DNA of 64,000 nucleotides from contig OU015496.1 in NCBI GenBank assembly GCA_907164885.2, forward strand, positions 138,619,034-138,683,033. The letters are read 5' to 3'. This DNA comes from Dolomedes plantarius. Its lineage: Eukaryota > Arthropoda > Arachnida > Araneae > Dolomedidae. Position 1 is the first letter of the stretch, and every line of letters begins with the position of its first letter. Made by a program: the position numbers and the translations under genes. The notes below the pieces were generated by a model. It was not told where the DNA came from and made no database searches. It worked only from the letters and a program-made list of their open reading frames with translations. Shown one piece after another: positions 10,750 through 21,390 of this stretch.

Positions 10750-11127
10750 TTTGTACATTTTATTTTTATTCTTTATGATTTTTTCAAAGAAAAATGTAAA
10801 GTAAGGATTAAAATCAATAAATTTCATTTTATATTTTAGGAAAAATAGTCATTTATTAAAAATTAAATATAAAATAGTGAATTATAAATTATATATAAAA
10901 ATTCCAAAATAAATTATATATAAAAAATTCCAAATAAGAAAAAATTCTTTTTAAATTTTATCATTATATTGTATCATGGTAATTATTGGCTTATGGTAAC
11001 TATAATAAGATGCACTAGGGGTTAGCCCGTCAAAAATGATGTGTTAATTTTAATTTTTATCAATTAGCATATGCAAAGTCAATATTATTTGTATACTTAA
11101 TAGTTTCTCTACTTTCTTTTATTTAAA

Positions 11128-12600
11128 CTAGGGGCTTCGCCCCTAGGCTCGCTCCTCTTTTATGGCTAATAGCGAGATACATAGGGGTGATTCTCGGGCA
11201 ATGTAACAGCTTCCATCCATTTACTGCTGTCACCCTTAATGCGAAGGGCGTTTCAACACTGTTGAATTATCAGCTTTAAAATTCAAATAAAAATCGAAAA
11301 ATTGAGGTAGACTTGAAATGAGGTTTTTATGAATAAGAAAGCTTTCAGCTTCCAGATGATGTAACTATTTTCTTTGTAAGATAAAAACTCGAGGAGCATC
11401 GATATTATATCCACATAAGGGACGATATTTCTTTAAAAACTGTTGTACGATCATTAAGATTATTTAATAGAGAAAAATAAAATAAAAAGAACAATATTTA
11501 AGAATAAAGAAAAATGGATAACTGACATAAAGAATAGAGAAAAGAACAATATACATAACTTTTCTATTAGTTAAAACAGATTTATTTTGTTAATGAAATT
11601 TATAATAATATAACTGCGATGCCATGGGAATTTATTTTTCTATAATAAGTAGAATTTACTTACCAAAAATGGTGTGGTTGAATATTAGGAAATCCATTTC
11701 TTATTTGCTATAAATACGTTTTAGAATAAAATGCAATAATGTGATTTTAGCAGTTAACCTTGATGTTCCGATTTTTAAATAAATATTTGGAATTTCTCAA
11801 AAAATGAATGAATAGATAACATAGAAATAATAACAACAGCGTTTTTAAGAGAAAATTCCCCTTTAAGCATAGAACAACTAAAAATCAAACCACATTCAAA
11901 ATTACCCAGCATGCATCGATCTTTTTTTACAATGAAGAGAATAAATAATAAAAGTTCTATTAGTTTTTTAAAGCTATAAATGTATAAACAAATTATTACA
12001 AAAATTCTTAAAAATCTAGAAAGGAATTTACCAATTTAAATATTAATCTTTAAGCTATTAATTCTAAATATATATATATAATTTTTAAACAAACAAACAA
12101 AACAATTTTACATGTGCTGCCATCTTTTGGCAGATAGGTGAAGCAATGCTGAACAACTGTGTTTCGTTTTTTTATGAAAATATTAGTCTGTTTACGTCTT
12201 CCTTACGTTATTTTTTCAACTCTAAACGTGATTTTAAACAAACAAAATTAGTCGTATTAGTCTGTTTACGTCTTCCTTACGTTATTTTTTCAACTCTAAA
12301 CGTGATTTTCTAAACGTGATTTTAAACAAACAAAACAATTTTACATGTGCTGCCATCTTTTGGCAGATAGGTGAAGCAATGCTGAACAACTGTGTTTCAT
12401 TTTTTGATGAAAATATTAGTCTGTTTTAAAATATTTTTAAACAAATGAGGTCTAGTTTGAAATGTGAGGTCTAGTGAGAAATGTCTGTAGTCTTAGACTG
12501 TAAAAAGATCAAAATTCTACGATCATTTTTTGGCGAGTTATCGTAATCTGAAGATGAAAATGTCAATATTTTCCCACAAAACATAAAATAAAAAGAATTA
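11128..12600 (-). mobile_element. Hairpin-ended interspersed repeat, copy 1 (expanded)
   Basis: The left edge is the hairpin CTAGGGGCTTCGCCCCTAG (8-bp stem, 3-nt loop) at 11128-11146. Reading the minus strand, 11128-11420 and about 12420-12600 match 24,262-24,770 in order, for example CCCGAGAATCACCCCTATGT and TTACGATAACTCGCCAAAAA. This copy has about 1 kb of extra, partly duplicated sequence between those two blocks. On the minus strand it ends CTAG followed by T, which resembles a Helitron/Helentron 3' end, but no 5' end or Rep/helicase is present. Confidence 0.6.
12086..12430. repeat. Internal duplications inside the hairpin-ended repeat
   Basis: A block of about 100 bp (AAACAATTTTACATGTGCTG, then CCATCTTTTGGCAG...) occurs at about 12,095 and again about 233 bp later. 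Between the two copies a 55-bp block (starting ATTAGTCTGTTTACGTC) occurs twice. This indicates recent unequal exchange or template switching. Confidence 0.75.
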
Positions 12601-12639
12601 ACACAACAAAGAAATTAAATTAGAAATTGCCCACAGCGC

Positions 12640-12735
12640 TTGTGTGGGGATTTGAACCGGGGACCTCTCGCTCAGCGATCGATCCGCTGAGCGATAGCTC
12701 GCGTCCGATGCGATAACCATTCAGCCACGGAATCC
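12640..12735 (-). ncRNA. tRNA-like sequence or SINE head with a long hairpin arm
   Basis: The minus strand reads GGATTCCGTGGCTGAATGG... with an A-box-like TGGCTGAATGG and a B box GGTTCAAATCC. Between them is a strong hairpin (CGCTCAGCGGATCGATCGCTGAGCG as two arms), longer than a normal anticodon or variable arm. The 3' side does not pair with the 5' acceptor sequence, so it is not a functional tRNA. It is most likely a decayed tRNA or tRNA-derived promoter at the head of a repeat. Confidence 0.5.
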
Positions 12736-12738
12736 TTG

Positions 12739-13147
12739 AGAAAAAGCTCTTATGGAGGGGACATAACGCGATTTCGTTACGTGACGATTTCTGCCAGTTC
12801 ACAAGCCGCGTAAAAGAACTTCGTTCCAAAAATATTCGATTATTTAAAAAAGTGTTACATCATATCATCAAAAACATTCTTTGGTAATCGCTGAGCGTTA
12901 CTGCTTAAGAAAATAAGGAATTATTAAATATTATTCCTGAACTTTAAATATTCATTTCAAATATTTAAAAATAAACTTCATTTCACAGCGATATTGAAAT
13001 TCAGAGCAATAAACTGGTATTCGTCATAACCTATGAATACAGCCTAAACACGATGGGTGACGGCTAATCTTACAATTTATATTACGCAATCAGTGGAAGA
13101 ATTACTGTATTAAGTTAAGTGAGAAGACATATACAATATATTACAAT
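12739..13147. other. Intergenic, no feature identified
   Basis: Apart from the GAACTTCGTTCC motif at 12,818-12,829, nothing recognised. Confidence 0.35.
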
Positions 13148-13250
13148 TTATATTTCCTACGATCCCCCTGATGTCGCCCTTGGAGGAGGGGGGGGGGCTG
13201 CCAAAATTAAGGTGGCACCAGGGGGTGATGTTGGTTCACCTATACGGTGC
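13148..13250 (+). mobile_element. tRNA-SINE family A, partial copy (body only)
   Basis: Ordered matches to the body of the SINE at 9926-10230 in the opposite orientation: GATCCCCCTGATGT, CAAAATTAAGGTGGCACC. The tRNA head is absent. A G10 run interrupts it. Confidence 0.5.
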
Positions 13251-14605
13251 CGCGCATTGAAATCAACCACTGATTCTTGCGGAATAAGCACGAATGTCTT
13301 AATGGAAAAGTGCATTGGTAGACAACAACTTATTTGATACAAAAAGTTTCCGATGCAATGTCCAAACTAAGGAATTGCAATATTTAATAGTAATGTATCA
13401 ATGATTTCAGTAGAAAGGTTTCTAAAGGTTTCCTCATTTTTGAATTGATAAAGCCGGGCTGAAATTGGAAAAAATATCTCAGTTTAAGAATGTTTTAATC
13501 GTAAAGCAATGGGCCAGTTCTGTAATGTTTAACATCAGAACTGTGGCGTTTTGTGAGAACCTCTGCGTAATACCTTCATGTTAAATCTGTAGTCCTGTAC
13601 GCACTTCTTAGAAATAATAATGGTTGAAGTAAAAAAGAAATTAAAGGGAACGCTAGCAACAAATAAGCACAATTGTAGAATCTAATTTGTTTAAAATTGT
13701 TGGCTTGTACAAAACTAAAATAATTGAAGATCTGCATTCGGTTTACGAGATGGTGGAATCTCTTTTTTTAACTATTTAACTTAAATAATGACTTATAAAT
13801 GAAAGTATATGCATTGATTTAGAAGAGCCATAAACAAGCTGACTTGTCTATGGCTTATCAAAAAGTCAGTAAAAGTATGTCAGTTTTTCTTTTTTTTTTT
13901 TTTTTAGTCATAAAACTGTTTTGAAACGACTTTAAACCGGAGGTTCCGATATATTTTTTGAAAATATGATCAACGAACCAGTCAGTTTCAGTCCAATGGT
14001 TGTACACAAAATTAAATAAGCAGACAGATCATGGGCATAAGTGTCAACAATACATTGTTTGCTTGGCGGCTGCTCAGCCTCAGTAGATTTTGAGCATCCA
14101 ATCTTTTACAACGGCTACGCAGTGCAAACCATGATTTCAGATGTCTCTCTTCTATACATTATCCTTTTTTAATTAATTAATTATTATCAACTGATATTAC
14201 GTTGATGAAATGTCGAATACTCATGTAATAATAAAAATAAAATTTAAACACAACTTCAGATGTAATTGCTTTCTAAGATAAATAGCTATTTTACCCATTA
14301 GAAGTAAAATCGAAAGCCTAGCTATACGGCAGATGTACAAGGCATGTCAGACCTTAATACTTGAGGGAAAAAAAGGTCAGAATGTTTGTTATATAATGCA
14401 CAGATTACTGAAATTCATATGGAAAGGCATCCCTAAACAACTGTGCCATTGCAAACTAAAGACAACGAGACCCCATGTGTAAAAAGAGAGACATCCATTT
14501 TCTACCCTTTGATTTTCAAGTTACTGTATGAGTGACGTTGCAACAAACTGCCTTAAATCGAAATCTGGGTCATTATTACACTTTGGAAAATATATTTCCA
14601 AATCG
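13251..14605. other. Intergenic, no feature identified
   Basis: AT-rich; a T15-16 run near 13,890-13,906. No supported gene or mobile element. Confidence 0.35.
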
Positions 14606-14648
14606 TATCTTAAAATTTTCTCCTTTTCAAGGAGAAAATTTTAAGATA
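14606..14648. repeat. Perfect 20-bp stem hairpin
   Basis: The left arm 14606-14625 begins TATCTTAAAATTTTC. It is repeated in exact reverse complement at 14629-14648, separated only by TTC. No flanking terminal repeat is visible. It may be a relic of an element end or a palindromic repair junction. Confidence 0.85.
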
Positions 14649-16502
14649 TAGATTTATAGATTTCCCTTCATTTCTCTTAACAAAGGATACATGGTTGTAT
14701 GGGGAGTTTGAGGTTCTCAGGGCATACGAAAATTTCACCGTGAGAAAAAGACGTGATCGTGACGTATATTCTCAATCGACAATAATGCTCAATGGCAGAT
14801 TTTACAAAGATATTTTTCTTAAAATAAACAAAGGATTGTTATCACTTATATGAATGAAGATACTTTAGAAGCCTAACTATTATATCCTCAAACTTAAATC
14901 TTCTAAATTTCTCATTTTCCTCCAGAGAGAAATAAATGAATAAATTTCCATCTAGAAAAGCATTCTAGCATCTAATTATAGGGGATTTTTAGAAAGGGTA
15001 GGCAACTTCTTAGTTCGTCTGAAGGAACTGGTTGTCACCTGTCAGTCTGAACTTTTGTCTGAAGCCTGCTTAAATTTGAATTCAGTTTAAGAAGTTATAT
15101 TTAGGCATCGGTAACAATTCATCCAGTCTATAGCACTTGATTACAGATCTTGAGATTTCCATGAATGTAATCTAAGTATTTCGTTCTATGATCAACCAAG
15201 TATAATTTTCCTGTCATACACATGTCCTGTTAGTGATATCTTTGCTAAAGAAAAGCATAATGTACTGTTACTTTAGATGCTCCCCAAAGTCCCAGCACTA
15301 AACCAAGAAAAAAGAGAGGATGTCGAATAAATTTCCGAAGAATCTTTCGTTCAACAGAAGTATTTATTCTTTAAAACATCATCAGTTTTTATCTGTAAAT
15401 AGCTTACATCTAGAGCTCAGACTTTACGAGTAATAAAAAGCGAGATTTGCATCCAGATAGGGAATAAATTGGCAATACACCAGGAGGACTTGCCAAAATC
15501 GAAAACAGGGAATAAAATTTTGTAAACTGAGAAATAGCGAGGGAAATATAGATTTTTCCATTCATTCCAATCATTACCATATATTTGAAAAAAATCAACA
15601 GATAAACGAGGTAATTTATTATTAAACACTTTTCTTGTTTAAATCTAATTTTAATGTGATATTTTATTAAATTTTATTGATAAATTTCCATGCAATGGTT
15701 TGTGAAAGTTTGATAATTTTCAATTGTAGTTTTAAAAAAGTGACTTAACGTTGCTTGCTTGGATATATATCTATATATTTAAAAAAGAAGTAGCAAAATT
15801 TAAAAAAGAAGTATTAAAGTAATTTAATAAATGGGATTTTTTTTTAATTTCAGCTTAAAAGTTCTCAGAATGGTTGTATTAACAGAAACTGCATTTCATA
15901 CAATAAAAATATAGAATAGAAGTTTACCAAATTTATGTGTATTAATTGAATATCTACATACTCCATGTAAAAGTTTGCTCAGAAAAATAAGAAACGTTTT
16001 ATATGAATCGAGCACAATGTTCTTTGTTTTATGGTATAAAGTTGCATCACAAATTTCAATGAATAGCCTTTACAGATAGATGAATAAACTGTAATTTTAA
16101 CTATTTACCTGTTAACAGTTTCTGTTACACTGCATTTCTCTTTGATTATTCTGTGAGTTTAGAACTGTACTATTCTTATACAGTGTAGTAGTTCCAAATG
16201 CCTCCATATTTGGTAAATGCATTTTTTTTTTTATGTTTGTCGCCCCAGAGCCCCTTTATCAAAAAGTCAGATTATGCAGAAACTCGCGATTTAGTTTATT
16301 AATAACGTTAGAGCTACTGAAGATATTACACATAAACTTTTCTAGTAGCTGCTTCTATACTAGTTTCTGTGTAAATTTCGCTTCACCTGTCTTCATTTAA
16401 TCATCGTAATGTTTCATTGTTCAGGCTTGCGTTATATTTTTTAATTTAGTAGATTCCTTATAACCTGTACTTATAATATGTAAATGGAAATCAATGAAAA
16501 TA
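14649..16502. other. Intergenic, no feature identified
   Basis: AT-rich; overlapping short minus-strand ORFs at 15,410-15,629 look random. Confidence 0.35.
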
Positions 16503-16672
16503 GAAAAATAGCCGAATGGCTAGGACGCTGGCATTCGGTACCAAAGTCTATGGGTTCGATTCCCATTCTTGGCATGGACGTTCGGAATCGGTTTTAAGCA
16601 GTAGGTCCCGGTCAATTAGCCTTCATGTAGCAAAAATTGACCACAGCGCTCCAAATGAAACCAAGCAATAAA
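16503..16672 (+). mobile_element. tRNA-derived SINE, family B, copy 1
   Basis: The A box TAGCCGAATGGCTAGG and B box GGGTTCGATTCCC have tRNA-like spacing. The body follows: CTTGGCATGGACGTT, then AAGCAGTAGGTCCCGGTC, AATTAGCC, TGTAGCAAAAATTGACC. The same order recurs at 32,122-32,296 and 38,072-38,236. Confidence 0.85.
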
Positions 16673-16981
16673 ACTAGGTTTGTTTCGTTTGATTTTCAGT
16701 TGATTTTTTTAAAAGAGCAAAATCTTGATGAATTACTTTACCTACAAAATTTCTGTAAGTAAATTTTAATTTATTTTAACCTCAAACTTTTAGTCATTTA
16801 TTCTCATGATCTGGGATACATGTTTACCTTCAGTCTTTCTTGTAAAAATTGCGGGTAATTTTACGCGTTATTAAATCATAGTTTTCATCCATTTGTGGAA
16901 ATTCGTTGCCAAAATCGAACAAGTCAGAATCGGAGATTCACAATAAAATAACATTGGAACGATAATTAGGGATACCTAATA

Positions 16982-17290
16982 TTCGTATTTACGAAATAGA
17001 TACGAATAAATGTGAAATTTGCCGATATGAGCTAATAAAAGCGAAAATTATTATTTTACTACTTTTCTGCGAAAACGCGGCGATAAACGAATTTTTCAGA
17101 GAAATTAAGTAATAATAGTAATAATTTATTAACATAATTGCTTATCTAAGCCCATCCATGGTCTTTAACTGAGAGATCTCACCCTCGAAATATGCTTATT
17201 ACTTATTGCTAAGTAAAAAAATAATTTTCGCCTTTATTCGCTCATATCGGCAAATTTCCCATTTATTCGCATCTATTTCGAAAATACGAA
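16982..17290. mobile_element. Foldback MITE with ~79-bp inverted arms
   Basis: The left arm begins TTCGTATTTACGAAATAGAT and continues through AATTTGCCGATATGAGC. The right arm, read backwards from 17290, gives the same series with about one mismatch in ten over 79 bp. The unique centre is about 150 bp. Target duplication unclear; superfamily unassigned. Confidence 0.8.
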
Positions 17291-17401
17291 GGAAGTAAAT
17301 GTGGAGACTACTACAATGTTAGCTTTTAACTAAGAATTTTGATACTTACCTAACCAAGTAGGTAAAATTGCAATTTTTTTTAATAAATGTGAAACATTTG
17401 A

Positions 17402-17405
<4 letters not shown>

Positions 17406-17440
<35 letters not shown>
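17406..17440. repeat. (TA)n microsatellite
   Basis: A pure TA run that abuts the left end of the mariner element. Confidence 0.85.
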
Positions 17441-17444
<4 letters not shown>

Positions 17445-18740
17445 GGCTGTTCGCACATTTTTTAGACAATTTTGGTAAGCGGTAATAAAAAATCGTTTGC
17501 TGCAAAAGAAATAATTGCAATTGTACTATGTTTTTAAAAGTCAAAATTATCGTCTGCGGCTTGAAAGTTTTGTTTTTATTCAAAATGGCGTTTTTAACAA
17601 AGCAGTGGTTCGAAGGCTACATTTATGCTCTTTCCGAAGAGAAATATGCATACTCCGTTATCCAAAAACGATGTGAGAGTCATGGTTTTGTGATATCTAA
17701 AGCGTCGATAGGTAATATCGTCAACAAGAAAGGAAAAAACGTCAAATTGGAGCCTCAAGTGGGACAAAAATTCCAAACAAGTATCCAAGGAAAAAATGGA
17801 CATCTTCGACTATTGCAAAGGTACGTTGTTTAATGTTAAAAGAAAATCCCCCTAGTCAAAGGACAGTTGTAAAATCATTAAAATGCTCGGTGTCCACTGA
17901 AAACAAAATGATAAACGTTGATTTAAATCTTAAGAAAGCGAAAAAACGCAATGTGCATCGTCTTCTTCCAAATCATATCGCTGAACGCAGGACACGCTGC
18001 AGAATTCTATATGAGAAACACTTATCCAAAGAAAAATGGAAAACAATTGTCACAATAGATGAATCATGGGTGTATTTAAATGATTGCAACAAAAAAAGAG
18101 CCATTTATTATCATAAAAGGGGAGAAAAAATTTAAGTACATGGTTCAAAGAATCGAGAGAAAGTTTTTCTAAGGGATTCATGATTGTTGCTGGTTTTTCT
18201 TATAATGGAAAGTTAAAAATAAAGAGAGTGGAAAAAAATGTCAAGATTAACTCCAAATACTATCAGGAACATATTTTATCGCCAATTTTTCTAAATGAAA
18301 TACCATCGCTTTACCCACAGTGCCATCAATCTGTGAGACTCCATCAGGACAAAGCTAGCAGTCACACATCAAAATCCACTGTAAATTTCCTAAAAGAAAT
18401 GGAACAAAAAACCGGTATCAAGGCCATACCCTTCACAGGTATCCCTACTAAATCTCCCGATGTATCATCTATGGATTTTTGTGCTTTCGGACTTTTAAAA
18501 TCTGCATTATCCAAACGTCGTCCCAAAACCCTTACAGGACTCTGGAAAGCTGTTCAGGAGGAATGGGATAGAATACCTCTTCTGACACTTCAAAAGGCAT
18601 TATTATCCTGGAAATTGCGGTGTCGAAAGATAGTTCAGAATAAGGGATGTCAAATAGAACATTTAAAACACAAGAATTTTATGTAATTTAGTTTTGTGAA
18701 TACAATATACATCGTCTAAAAAATGTGTGAACAGCCTCTG
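17441..18740 (+). mobile_element. Complete mariner-like (DD41D) transposon, inactive
   Basis: The 1300-bp element has 27-bp terminal inverted repeats, 17441-17467 and 18714-18740 (CAGAGGCTGTTCGCACATTT... versus ...CACACATTT, one mismatch). TA flanks both sides, as expected for IS630-Tc1-mariner insertion. It carries one transposase gene in two-frameshift form. Its left flank is a (TA)n microsatellite and a (CA)n/(TA)n tract follows on the right, so it probably entered a TA-rich repeat. Confidence 0.9.
17585..18686 (+). pseudogene. Mariner-family transposase, DD41D type, two frameshifts
   Basis: The product would cut and join the element's inverted repeats. The start is the ATG at 17585 (MAFLTKQWF). 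An N-terminal helix-turn-helix region follows, then the catalytic residues: Asp in TIDESW (about 18,055), Asp in HQDKASSH (about 18,350), and Asp in SSMDF (about 18,473). Exactly 41 residues separate the second and third Asp, unlike Mos1-type mariner (34) or Tc1 (34 to Glu). This spacing is known from the rosa/DD41D group. Reading breaks at an A-run near 17,768 and at another A-run near 18,125-18,133, each a one-base slip. The C-terminus is intact to the TAA. The element is therefore non-autonomous today, though recently decayed. Confidence 0.88.
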
Positions 18741-18746
18741 TATATA

Positions 18747-18747
18747 T

Positions 18748-18840
<93 letters not shown>
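18747..18840. repeat. (CA)n then (TA)n microsatellite
   Basis: A CA run of about 20 bp followed by about 70 bp of pure TA. It produces long artificial Tyr-Ile ORFs on both strands. Confidence 0.95.
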
Positions 18841-18843
<3 letters not shown>

Positions 18844-19013
18844 TGGAATCTCGATCGATCGTTTCCGGATCCATCGTTTTTCCGTATGTGTCGTCCATTT
18901 TATCCTGTCCCAACGATCATATTGCTTTGTTATGTTTCCGCATCTATCGTTTTCCCGCATTTATCGTTCATTTCAGTCGGTTCCTTGAAAAACGATAGAT
19001 CGAGATTCCACTG
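18841..19013. mobile_element. pogo/Tigger-type MITE
   Basis: 173 bp, with ends CAGTGGAATCTCGATCGATC and the inverted counterpart differing at one position. TA on both sides matches the pogo target duplication. The interior has no ORF of interest. Confidence 0.82.
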
Positions 19014-19345
19014 TACCCCTTACTATAAAGTTATATATATATTACGTACTATAAATTCAAGGTGTTATATTTGTCAATAAAAAAAAGAGTAAAGATTTCC
19101 TCATATAAAAAAATTTGCAAGTAATAGATTCCTTTAAGTCTTATGTAGAACCAGTTAATGATATTTAGAAACACTAGTTAAAAATTCAATGAATGTAGGT
19201 TTGTTTCTCCTGGAATTCATCTCAAATTATTACGTTTTTATAATGAAAAACCTGAGTTTGTTTTACTTACATCTAGATTTAAAGAAAAAAATATCTTATC
19301 AAATAGTTGATAAAGATACACAGAAGTAGACATGAAGGTCCAATG
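19014..19345. other. Intergenic, no feature identified
   Basis: AT-rich spacer between two DNA transposons. Confidence 0.35.
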
Positions 19346-19353
19346 AACTAGAA

Positions 19354-20470
19354 CAGGTGTTCTCAACCTTTCAGGTTCTGTGCTCCCCTTTGAACACAGT
19401 TGTGAGGTCACTCCTCCCCTACCACCACTACCACCATATGTGGACAATACAAGTAGTACAATCGGAATTTGAAACTGAAGCTGGTTATTAAATGAAAATA
19501 TAGAATAGATCATTTCATACACAAAATTTATTATTACGACTCATATCTTAATTTGGAACATATTATTATTAGAACCTATGAAATCAAAGAATTAAATACA
19601 GATCAAATATATTTGAGGTAATTAAGGATCTAGGAGAGGTTGGCATGTAATACCAGTCACTTTCACAACATTAATGAGAGGACTGGCACTGTTTGTCCTT
19701 GACAAGTTTTTAAATATTAGGTTGTAACTGTGACAAAGCACACCTCAGGTCACTTTCAACGTTCAGCTTTCCTCGATATTTTGACTGTATGTATGCTAAT
19801 GCTGAAAATCCAGATTCACAGAGATATGTGGATGAAAACTGCACCAAAAACATCAAAGCTTCCAAAGCAACTTCTGGGTAAACAAGAAAATAGCGTAACC
19901 AAAAATTTTCGACATCCATGTTTTCGAATTCCGCGTTTGCTTGAGAATCACATTTTACGTTGATTGCCTGTTCCTGAATATGATCAGGAAGTACATCCAC
20001 GTCGATTTAAAAAGGATCTCTTGTCAACTTAAATTCCCAGTTCTCTGATCTAATATCTGGAAAATAGTCTGCAATTTCATTTTGCAATGCTACTAAATGC
20101 TCTGATATAAGGTCCTTCAGTTCATCTATCTGTTGCAATGAGAGATTTTTTTTATCATCGAAGAGGTCGTTCAATCTTGGAAAGGACGAAAAGTTTGGCT
20201 CTGAACTCTGAAGACGGAGTTGCCAAAGAGTTATCTTTTCTGTGAAACCCTTAACTGCATCATAAGTCTTCAGAATGTTTTTCTGACATTGTAGCTACGA
20301 CAATTATCTTGTGCGACAATTATTGTGTTCGTGTTCGTATGTTGAAAATACTTTACGGTTACATTATGGCCACAAACTTGAGTACAGTAAATTGAAGTTA
20401 GTTTTACTTATTTTTTTTTAACTCACGCCTCCCCAGGGGGGCGCCCCCCGCCCCAGGTTGAGAACCGCTG
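19354..20470 (-). mobile_element. hAT (Charlie/ZBED-like) transposon, internally deleted
   Basis: The left end is CAGGTGTTCTCAACC; the right end is the inverse GGTTGAGAACCGCTG. A perfect 8-bp duplication AACTAGAA lies at 19,346-19,353 and 20,471-20,478. The 1117-bp element retains only the C-terminal part of its transposase on the minus strand. Confidence 0.92.
19710..20296 (-). pseudogene. hAT transposase, C-terminal fragment
   Basis: The minus strand reads continuously through about 190 residues typical of ZBED/SCAND3/FAM200-like hAT transposases. It includes a leucine-rich helical region and then the hAT dimerisation block, recognisable by STYLCESGFSAL and a final KYRGKLNVESDLRCALS. One in-frame TAA, about 100 residues into the fragment (near 20,008), breaks the frame. 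The N-terminal BED zinc finger and the first catalytic residues are missing, lost by internal deletion between this fragment and the right end. It cannot be functional; intact relatives would supply mobility. Confidence 0.88.
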
Positions 20471-20510
20471 AACTAGAACATGGATTCTTTACAAAGGGAG
20501 AATTCCCTTC

Positions 20511-20523
20511 ATGGGGGGGGGGG
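20511..20523. repeat. Poly-G tract
   Basis: A G homopolymer of about 11 bases. Confidence 0.7.
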
Positions 20524-21389
20524 TAATTTTAGGGTTTCGTATAAATTGTAAAAGGGATTACAATTTGGGTTTAACAGGTGTTATTTTAAAATAAATTTTT
20601 AGTATAAACCTGTGCTGGTCACATCTAAGCAAAGCTTACATTTTACCCTGACGTTAGGTTTTAAAAGCCTACATAGCGTGTGTCGTCTCCAGATATAAAG
20701 TACTTAATAGAACGAAATAAAACTCTACAAGATCAGCCTTCGAATAAGAGGGTCCGTACATCTGCAGATCAGATGACTCGTGATTCAACATCTGGATCTG
20801 GCATTCGGTCTTTGCAGCAGCGTTCGACCATTAAAAATTTACTGTAATAGACATTTTATTTAAAACATGAGACGAGCATTCAAGATTAAAAAGAAATTCT
20901 TATTTGCGAAATAAATATATACAAACCAACATCCTTTTTCGATAAACTGAACACGAGGTAAAGGTATCAAAAGAAAGGCGCTCAAAATGGGACTTATTTT
21001 TACATCGCCCTGTTCGCTTGACTGGATTTCGAATACGTATGCAGATCGAAAAATCCACAACTCCATGGTCGTGTATCGAGTACATTACGGGGGTTGTTTT
21101 TATAACTTTTCTCTTTTGTTCTCTTTTTTTTATTGTGTAATATTCACCATCTATAGTTTATATAGAAATTATTAGAAATATATGAGAAATTATTTAAAAA
21201 AGTGTGAAAAAAACTAATTTACTGTTTAGTTTTGAATAATGGTGTTCAATGATTTAAATTTTTGGCTATAAAAATTATAATTACCTAAAAGAGTAAAAAA
21301 ATATAGAGAAATAAAATGCATCCGTCCTAGGTTCTAAACGTAACCATTTTCAAGTTTGAGAGGGGAATTTGCAGGGCTACAGCTATTTA
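20524..21389. other. Intergenic, no supported gene
   Basis: Overlapping 60-68 codon ORFs on both strands at 20,860-21,175, none with recognisable features. Confidence 0.35.
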
Positions 21390-21390
21390 A

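Noticed and set aside
12640..12735. Functional tRNA gene
   Set aside because: No acceptor pairing and an oversized internal hairpin; better read as a tRNA-derived repeat head.
18688..19080. Long ORFs of alternating Tyr-Ile and Thr-His
   Set aside because: Translation of the (TA)n and (CA)n microsatellite and the neighbouring MITE; not genes.
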